Source of the DNA: a virus
Virus record (IMG/VR): IMGVR_UViG_3300033986_000042
Span: 1-25,135 of that record
Strand: one strand, 5' to 3'
DNA: 25,135 nucleotides
Below, piece by piece: positions 20,673-25,135 of the stretch (within the stretch, counting starts at the first letter, position 1; each line of letters begins with the position of its first letter). The notes under the pieces are model-generated. The model saw only the letters and a program-made list of their open reading frames with translations, was not told the origin of the DNA and ran no database searches. The position numbers were made by a program, and so were the translations under genes.

Positions 20673-22412
20673 TTGAATGCCGTAATATACGCAAGATACA
20701 GCAGCGACAACCAGCGTGAAGAATCGATCGACGCCCAGGTCAGGGCCATAAAAGATTTCGCTGCCAGGGAAGGAATAAACATAATAAGGATATACGCCGA
20801 TGAAGCGAAGTCGGCCACGACGGACCAGCGGCCGCAGTTCCTGGACATGATGAAGGACGCAGAAACAGGAATGTTTCAGGCCGTGATCGTCCATAAACTG
20901 GACCGGTTCAGCAGGGATCGCTTTGACAGTGCATACTATAAGCGCCATTTGAAGAAGTGCGGCGTCCGGTTGATATCGGTCCTCGAAAACCTGGATGACA
21001 GTCCCGAATCGATTATCCTGGAAAGTGTCCTGGAAGGCATGGCCGAATATTACAGCAAGAACCTTTCCCGTGAAGTAATGAAGGGCATGAAGGAAACAGC
21101 GTACCAGTGCAAGCACACCGGCGGGATCCCTCCGCTGGGTTTCGATGTCGGCCCTGATAAATCATATGTGATTAACGAATGGGAAGCGGAAGCTGTCCGG
21201 ATGATATTTGAAATGTTCGCCGATGGGAAAGGGTATAGCGCGATCATCGACGCGCTGAATGCGAAAGGATATAAGACGAAAGCGGGGAAGACGTTCGGAA
21301 AGAACAGTATTCATGATCTGCTGACGAATGAAAAATACATCGGTGTGTTTGTGTTCAATAAGGTTTATAACAAGATAAACGGGAAGCGGAATGGCCATAA
21401 ATTGAAGCCCGATGATGAAATTATCCGGATCCCCGGAGGATGTCCGGCCATAGTTTCCCAGGAACTTTGGGAAAGGGTGAAAAAGAGATTGGAAGCCAAT
21501 AAGCGCGCCAGCGGCGCATATTCTGCGAAAGCCGTGTATATTTTGTCCGGCCGTATTTTCTGCGGCAAGTGTGGCGCTGCCATGACCGGCAAGCGGGCCA
21601 GGATGGGCCGGAATAAAACCGTGTACAGTTATTATGAATGCAGCGCCAGGAAGTCGAAACGGACCTGTGATATGAAGCCGATCAATAAGGATTTCGTTGA
21701 ACAGAAGGTCATCGACGCCCTTTATGATAATTTGTTCTGTGATGAAGTAATCGAAGCGGCCACAGATATGATCTACAATCATGCAGCTTCCCGGAATACA
21801 GAGATCCCAGAAATGATCAAGAAATATGAAAAGCAGCTTCAAACAGTGGAATTTGAGATTTCCAATATAGTGAACGCCATCGCCAAGGGCATGTTCCACG
21901 AATCAATGAAAGCGAAGATGGACGAACTGGAAGCGTCAAAGGCCCAGCTTATGATCCGGATCGAAGAAGCGAAGCTGCAGCAGCAGTCACATTCTTTGAC
22001 CAGGGAACAGATATATGCTTTCCTGGCCAGGTATAGGAACATAAAAGAAATGACACCTGAACAGCAGAAGACTGCCATCCAGGTGTTCGTTGAACGCGTG
22101 ACTGTATATGAAGATAAGATCGACATGGACATTTTGACGGTACCAGGAAAAGGTCCTGGACCCGGTAAAAATAAAAAAACCGCCAGTGATAACACTGACA
22201 GTTCTATCGAAAGCAACATGCCGGAAAATGGCCATTCTGGCCTTTCCGGTGATAGTTGCACCTTGATGGTGGAGGCGAACCGCGACCTTATAAGGTGCAA
22301 CAGTTGCACTTCATTGGTGGAGGTGGACCATATCCCGTTAAGGTGCAATGATCCGGAGCCGTTCCGGATGAAGATATCCATTGACATCCAAGGGTACCGG
22401 CACAATAAATAA
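20673..22412 (+). CDS. int: Large serine recombinase (integrase)
   Basis: A 579-residue serine integrase. The resolvase domain (1-145) has YARYSS with S10 as the likely nucleophile, and R78/R81 in KLDRFSR. The recombinase domain follows (about 155-275), then a zinc ribbon with C297, C300, C323 and C332, and a coiled coil (380-440) typical of the attachment-site control arm. After VERVTVYEDKIDMDILTV (to 490), where many relatives end, there are 89 extra residues: a Gly/Pro/Lys link and two 16-residue repeats (S528-N543, S544-N559) of pattern SCTxxVExxxxxxRCN. The start is TTG at 20673, since GGGGGTGATC lies just upstream and the nearby ATG is out of frame. It integrates and, with a partner, excises the phage. 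Confidence 0.95.
   Translation: MNAVIYARYSSDNQREESIDAQVRAIKDFAAREGINIIRIYADEAKSATTDQRPQFLDMMKDAETGMFQAVIVHKLDRFSRDRFDSAYYKRHLKKCGVRLISVLENLDDSPESIILESVLEGMAEYYSKNLSREVMKGMKETAYQCKHTGGIPPLGFDVGPDKSYVINEWEAEAVRMIFEMFADGKGYSAIIDALNAKGYKTKAGKTFGKNSIHDLLTNEKYIGVFVFNKVYNKINGKRNGHKLKPDDEIIRIPGGCPAIVSQELWERVKKRLEANKRASGAYSAKAVYILSGRIFCGKCGAAMTGKRARMGRNKTVYSYYECSARKSKRTCDMKPINKDFVEQKVIDALYDNLFCDEVIEAATDMIYNHAASRNTEIPEMIKKYEKQLQTVEFEISNIVNAIAKGMFHESMKAKMDELEASKAQLMIRIEEAKLQQQSHSLTREQIYAFLARYRNIKEMTPEQQKTAIQVFVERVTVYEDKIDMDILTVPGKGPGPGKNKKTASDNTDSSIESNMPENGHSGLSGDSCTLMVEANRDLIRCNSCTSLVEVDHIPLRCNDPEPFRMKISIDIQGYRHNK
22254..22349 (+). repeat. Tandem 48-bp repeats with inverted ends in int 3' end
   Basis: Two units, 22254-22301 and 22302-22349, encode the 16-residue repeats SCTLMVEANRDLIRCN and SCTSLVEVDHIPLRCN. 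Unit 1 is bounded by a perfect 9-bp inverted repeat, TTGCACCTT (22256-22264) and AAGGTGCAA (22292-22300). Unit 2 keeps the right arm AAGGTGCAA (22340-22348) and has TTGCACTTC on the left. Both share TGGTGGAGG in the centre-left. Confidence 0.9.
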
Positions 22413-22415
22413 TAA

Positions 22416-22448
22416 AAAGGCCCCGCGGCGTTATACCGTAGGGCCTTT
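22416..22448. terminator. Bidirectional Rho-independent terminator
   Basis: AAAGGCCC (22416-22423) and GGGCCTTT (22441-22448) form an 8-bp stem with a small inner CGG/CCG stem. On the plus strand TTTATTTTA follows; on the minus strand TTTTTATTATTT follows. It lies between the convergent int and holin genes, so it ends both transcripts. Confidence 0.88.
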
Positions 22449-22451
22449 ATT

Positions 22452-22859
22452 TTACTGCAGAAGTTTATTCTGCTTCACAGCCTGTTCGATCTTCGTGTCA
22501 AGCCATAGATTCACGTCATTATATAGCTGCTGCAGAAGGTCCTTTGCTTCCTGGGTTAGTAATGACAGCGCGATCTTCTTTGCTTCTTCAAAGGCGTGTT
22601 TCTGTGCTTCCGGGCCGAATTCGCCTTTCTTTTTCAGACTGTCCACATATGTCTGGAACATATAATCAACAGCCTGCAGGACGGCTTCATTCGCCTGGTT
22701 GACATAGTTCTGAATCGTTTCGTTCTCAATGCGTTTGGTGATCTCACTGGCCTTCTTTTTCAGGAAGACAACCAGCATTCCGCCGACTATGGTGATCACC
22801 GGCAATATAACCGTTGTGACCAGGGCGCGGCCTATTTCACTATCAAAGAATTCAACCAT
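22452..22859 (-). CDS. Holin, LL-H family
   Basis: A 135-residue protein with one clear N-terminal membrane helix (ALVTTVILPVITIVGGMLVV, about residues 12-31) and then a long, charged, helical domain (KKKASEITKRIENETIQNYV through KIEQAVKQNKLLQ). This is the layout of phage holin LL-H types (class III-like, N-terminal helix and long cytoplasmic tail). It opens the membrane so that the endolysin encoded directly upstream in the operon can reach the wall. ATG at 22859 has AAGGAGG eight bases ahead. It is the last gene of the lysis block and ends against the two-way terminator. Two small membrane proteins earlier in the block may be further holin parts. Confidence 0.85.
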   Translation of the reverse strand: MVEFFDSEIGRALVTTVILPVITIVGGMLVVFLKKKASEITKRIENETIQNYVNQANEAVLQAVDYMFQTYVDSLKKKGEFGPEAQKHAFEEAKKIALSLLTQEAKDLLQQLYNDVNLWLDTKIEQAVKQNKLLQ

Positions 22860-22871
22860 GTTCCATCCTCC

Positions 22872-24461
22872 TTATTTTACGACTTCCACATCGTTCAGAT
22901 ATACCCAGCTACAGATCCCGCCGTTTGCGCCCAGAAGGACCCTGTGACCTTTTATCTGTGAAACAATGTGGGTTTTATTCTTAACCCATCCGGGAATTGT
23001 CTGGCCGGTTGCGTATTTCGTGGCGCTGGCCTTGATCTTCACTTCGCTTCCAACCTTGACCGGTTTAGCCGCCTGCTTTGGTTCATGACCTGGTGCGACT
23101 TGTGTTCCGCTCGTTGTGGTGATGTAGGTATCAAAACCGGCAGCTTTGAGTTTAGCGGCCAGGTTTTCAGCATTCTGCTTCACACTGAAAGCGCCGACCT
23201 GGACTCTGTAAAGGCCGCCCGACTGCTTGATGATCGCGTCGAACCCTGCAGCCTTAACCTTGTAATACTGGGCGTCTGCATTGGCCTTGTTTGAATATGC
23301 GCCGGTCTGGACATAATACATGACGCCAGGTGACGGAGCGGGTGCTGGTTCCTTTGTGGCCTTTAATTTGTTCATCATGGCCACGATGTCGGTCCCGTAT
23401 GAAGTAGAAGGCGCCCATTTGCCGCCAAGCTGTTCGACTGTCGGTGCAGTGCCTTTCAAATACGGGAAATGACGCGGATCTGGTGTTCCTGCTTTCGGAT
23501 ATCCTGCAGCACCGGCATATAATGCCAGGTGATCAATCTGGGCCTGGATCCCTTCTTCCCAGGAAGTGAAGCGCTGGTGTGCATTCGGATCACTGTTCGA
23601 TCCTCCGGATTTCGTCTTCAATCCGCATGGGTTCTTGAAGGTTTCATTCAGGACGCCGCCGAATTTACCGTATCCGGTTTCTTTAGCTGACTGGCAGTAT
23701 GCCACGACGGGATCCACGCCTGCAGACGGTGCCAGCTTCCAGAAGATATCGGCCAGGCTTATGAATAGTGAAGTGGCCCCGCTGTTTTTGGCCCATTCTT
23801 TAGCCTGCCCCACTGTTGCAGTGGGTTTCCCGATGATCGGATGGCCAGTCTGTGCCGGTGTGTCTGTCTTTGCCATTTCAGCCTTTACTGCAGCCCTGAA
23901 CATGTCCATGTTTTTCCCATGGCGTGGGAACCAGTGCATGACATCGCTGTGATTTGAAGCGATCCCGCGCTTGTGACCCTCACTGTGGCAGATTAGGACA
24001 CCGTCGGCCAGCGGATCCAGGTTGAACTTCTTGCACAGGTAAGCGCAGAGTTCCACGGCTTCGGTGTAAACCTTGTTGAAGTATGCAGCGTCCGTCAAGT
24101 CGTCTTCGCAGATCTCAAAACCGATGTATCCGTTATTATTTGCATTTTTAGCAGATCCCAGGGACCCGCTTCCGGAATGCCATCCCACCATGTCCCACGG
24201 CAAGGTCTGATATGTTGCTATGCTGCCGTCCTGCAGCTTCCCGATGAAGGCGTGAACACAGACGCTTCGGCCGCCAGGTTGTGGTGTGTTCCAGTGGTTA
24301 TTATACGGGTTAGGACCCAGCAGACCATCATCCGGGCCGACATATCTTTTCAGCCATGGGTTATTCACGCCGGTGCTGTGGACCATGATCCCTTTTACCG
24401 TATGCCTTTTCCCCGATTTGTAACAATCGTTATTTGTCAGAAATAAAGTTTTCAGGTTCAT
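22872..24461 (-). CDS. Endolysin: amidase + glucosaminidase + SPOR repeats + SH3-like end
   Basis: A 529-residue cell-wall hydrolase with four parts. Residues 1-195 are an amidase_2 (PGRP/T7-lysozyme-like) domain with IMVHSTG (H28), CVHAFIG, WHSGSG and CHSEGHKRGIASNHSDVMHW. Residues about 215-368 are a glucosaminidase domain with YCQSAKETGYGKFGG (E261 likely catalytic) and PCGLKTK. Residues 380-450 hold two SPOR repeats (YYVQTGAYSNKANADAQYYK and YRVQVGAFSVKQNAENLAAK). The end (465-529), KASATKYATGQTIPGWVKNK and GGICSWVYLNDVEVV, is SH3-like. Thus one enzyme may cut both the peptide link and the glycan, with two kinds of wall-binding part. No signal peptide, so it needs the holin. ATG at 24461 has AGGAGG nine bases upstream. 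Confidence 0.92.
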   Translation of the reverse strand: MNLKTLFLTNNDCYKSGKRHTVKGIMVHSTGVNNPWLKRYVGPDDGLLGPNPYNNHWNTPQPGGRSVCVHAFIGKLQDGSIATYQTLPWDMVGWHSGSGSLGSAKNANNNGYIGFEICEDDLTDAAYFNKVYTEAVELCAYLCKKFNLDPLADGVLICHSEGHKRGIASNHSDVMHWFPRHGKNMDMFRAAVKAEMAKTDTPAQTGHPIIGKPTATVGQAKEWAKNSGATSLFISLADIFWKLAPSAGVDPVVAYCQSAKETGYGKFGGVLNETFKNPCGLKTKSGGSNSDPNAHQRFTSWEEGIQAQIDHLALYAGAAGYPKAGTPDPRHFPYLKGTAPTVEQLGGKWAPSTSYGTDIVAMMNKLKATKEPAPAPSPGVMYYVQTGAYSNKANADAQYYKVKAAGFDAIIKQSGGLYRVQVGAFSVKQNAENLAAKLKAAGFDTYITTTSGTQVAPGHEPKQAAKPVKVGSEVKIKASATKYATGQTIPGWVKNKTHIVSQIKGHRVLLGANGGICSWVYLNDVEVVK

Positions 24462-24475
24462 TTATGGATTACCTC

Positions 24476-24751
24476 CTATTCCGGGAAAGTCCCGTTATTT
24501 ACTTGTTCAGCCATCGCTGCGTCATACACGATCCCGCCCTTCGTGTTTTCCTTCTCCGCTTTGCGATAATAAAACCCGGTTGCAGTGGCAAGTTCAGCGA
24601 AGATGGAAGGAATAAGATACGCAAGCGGTGAAAGATCGCCGGTAATGTAGATCATCCGGCATGAAAAAATGACCACAGAAATGGTCATTGCGGATATTCC
24701 TATGAATATGATCTTTGAAAACGCCCACTTTTTTCTTTTTCGCTTACTCAT
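24476..24751 (-). CDS. Small two-helix membrane protein of the lysis block
   Basis: I take ATG 24751 as start: it overlaps the stop of the preceding gene and has GGTGG five bases upstream, while the longer frame upstream would lie fully over another gene. The 91-residue protein begins with a basic stretch (MSKRKRKKWAFSK), then two probable membrane helices (IIFIGISAMTISVVIFSC and LSPLAYLIPSIFAELATATG) and a soluble tail (GGIVYDAAMAEQVNNGTFPE). Basic start, two helices and place just ahead of the endolysin suggest a holin or holin helper, but I know no family by name. Confidence 0.72.
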   Translation of the reverse strand: MSKRKRKKWAFSKIIFIGISAMTISVVIFSCRMIYITGDLSPLAYLIPSIFAELATATGFYYRKAEKENTKGGIVYDAAMAEQVNNGTFPE

Positions 24752-25052
24752 CGTTGCCACCGAACCCCCTTTCGATTCTGTCAATTCTCTTGTGTGCCTG
24801 TTTTGCGGATTCTTCGACTTTGGACACCCTTTCGGCCAGGGCATTGACGGATTTGTTCGTGTCCTTCTGTTCCAGCAGAACGTCATCAATCCTGCGTTTT
24901 ATGTACTCCATGTCAGCCTTCAACGCACCGGCTTCACGGCCGCTGTCGGATGATTCCTTTTGAAGTCCTCTTTTGTATCCGACGTATCCGAAGAAAATTC
25001 CGCACACTGTACCTGTCACGCCGATCAAGGCGTATAATGTCGCGCTGTCCAT
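24744..25052 (-). CDS. Membrane-anchored coiled-coil protein of the lysis block
   Basis: A 102-residue protein with one N-terminal membrane helix (ATLYALIGVTGTVCGIFFGY, residues 4-23) followed by KR, and then a coiled coil (ALKADMEYIKRRIDDVLLEQ, later SVNALAERVSKVEESAKQAH). ATG at 25052 has GGGGTGATC ten bases upstream. It is the reverse layout of XhlA-type proteins (coil then helix). A role as holin partner or spanin-like anchor is possible from context. Related proteins are usual before the lysin in Clostridia phages, without proven function. Confidence 0.75.
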   Translation of the reverse strand: MDSATLYALIGVTGTVCGIFFGYVGYKRGLQKESSDSGREAGALKADMEYIKRRIDDVLLEQKDTNKSVNALAERVSKVEESAKQAHKRIDRIERGFGGNDE

Positions 25053-25061
25053 TTTTATTGA

Positions 25062-25135
25062 TCACCCCTTCTTGAACATTTGGTTCAGTCTTTGCCTGAA
25101 CCCGTAACTGTTGAAATGTTCCAGTATGCCCTTAT
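25062..25135 (-). CDS. 3' end of a gene running in from the right (partial)
   Basis: A minus-strand frame enters from the window edge and ends at TGA 25064-25062, giving the last 23 residues KGILEHFNSYGFRQRLNQMF then KKG. It ends nine bases before the next ATG with the GGGGTGATC ribosome site between, so it is probably the last part of a tail-end or lysis-region gene. Too little is present to name it. Confidence 0.6.
   Translation of the reverse strand, partial: KGILEHFNSYGFRQRLNQMFKKG

Noticed and set aside
21162-21899. 245-codon minus-strand frame under the integrase (also 20610-21116)
   Set aside because: Antisense to conserved parts of the serine integrase; no start signal or family match.
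22256-22348. tRNA or tmRNA fragment at the int 3' end (TGGTGGAGG and inverted arms)
   Set aside because: No cloverleaf can be drawn, no anticodon arm or T-loop is visible, and the repeat is in frame with int.
24752-24889. Upstream extension of the two-helix membrane protein
   Set aside because: It would cover the coiled-coil gene in another frame and has no ribosome site, while ATG 24751 has one and sits at the natural stop-start junction.

Overview
The window is one contiguous piece of a temperate, contractile-tailed (myovirus-type) phage or prophage of a low-to-mid-GC Gram-positive host, most likely a gut member of the Clostridia. The host guess rests on family types (PBSX-like head and tail genes, LL-H-type holin, SPOR-containing amidase endolysin, large serine integrase, DUF6273 and DUF6838 proteins) and on strong Shine-Dalgarno sites, many of the GGTGATC type. 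It is an inference, because no host gene is visible.

Layout. From 19622 down to position 1 everything is read on the minus strand. First comes an early block (about 19.6-10.8 kb): an excisionase-like HTH protein, small zinc-ribbon and coiled-coil proteins, a RecB/Cas4-like nuclease, a Rad52/Sak-like annealing protein, a replication initiator, a DnaC-like helicase loader, a RusA-like resolvase, a DUF6273 protein, an MT-A70 adenine methyltransferase, an MmcB-like PD-(D/E)XK protein, SSB and an ArpU/RinA-like late activator. A spacer (10618-10802) holds a candidate late promoter and two hairpins. Then come the late genes: small and large terminase, portal, MuF-like protein, scaffold, capsid, a HeH/LEM protein, connector, head closure, gp10-like protein, tail terminator, a small tail protein, sheath, tube and tail assembly chaperone. 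The chaperone carries an A AAA AAC slippery site and a -1 extension open to the window edge.

A divergent control region (19623-19834), rich in TTCGGT boxes and with a 16-bp inverted repeat, separates the early operon from a plus-strand lysogeny block: XRE repressor, a 136-residue unknown protein and a 579-residue serine integrase. A two-way terminator (22416-22448) separates the integrase from a minus-strand lysis block: holin, four-domain endolysin, two small membrane proteins and the 3' end of another gene.

Because lysis genes lie directly against the integrase 3' end, the sequence has the gene order of a circular or packaged phage genome rather than of a prophage cut at an attachment site beside int. 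The points most worth a second look are the poly-G frameshift in the methyltransferase, the phased operator boxes, the late promoter with phased TGCA repeats and structured leader, the tandem 48-bp repeats with inverted ends in the int 3' end, and the hexamer repeat tract inside the replication initiator gene.
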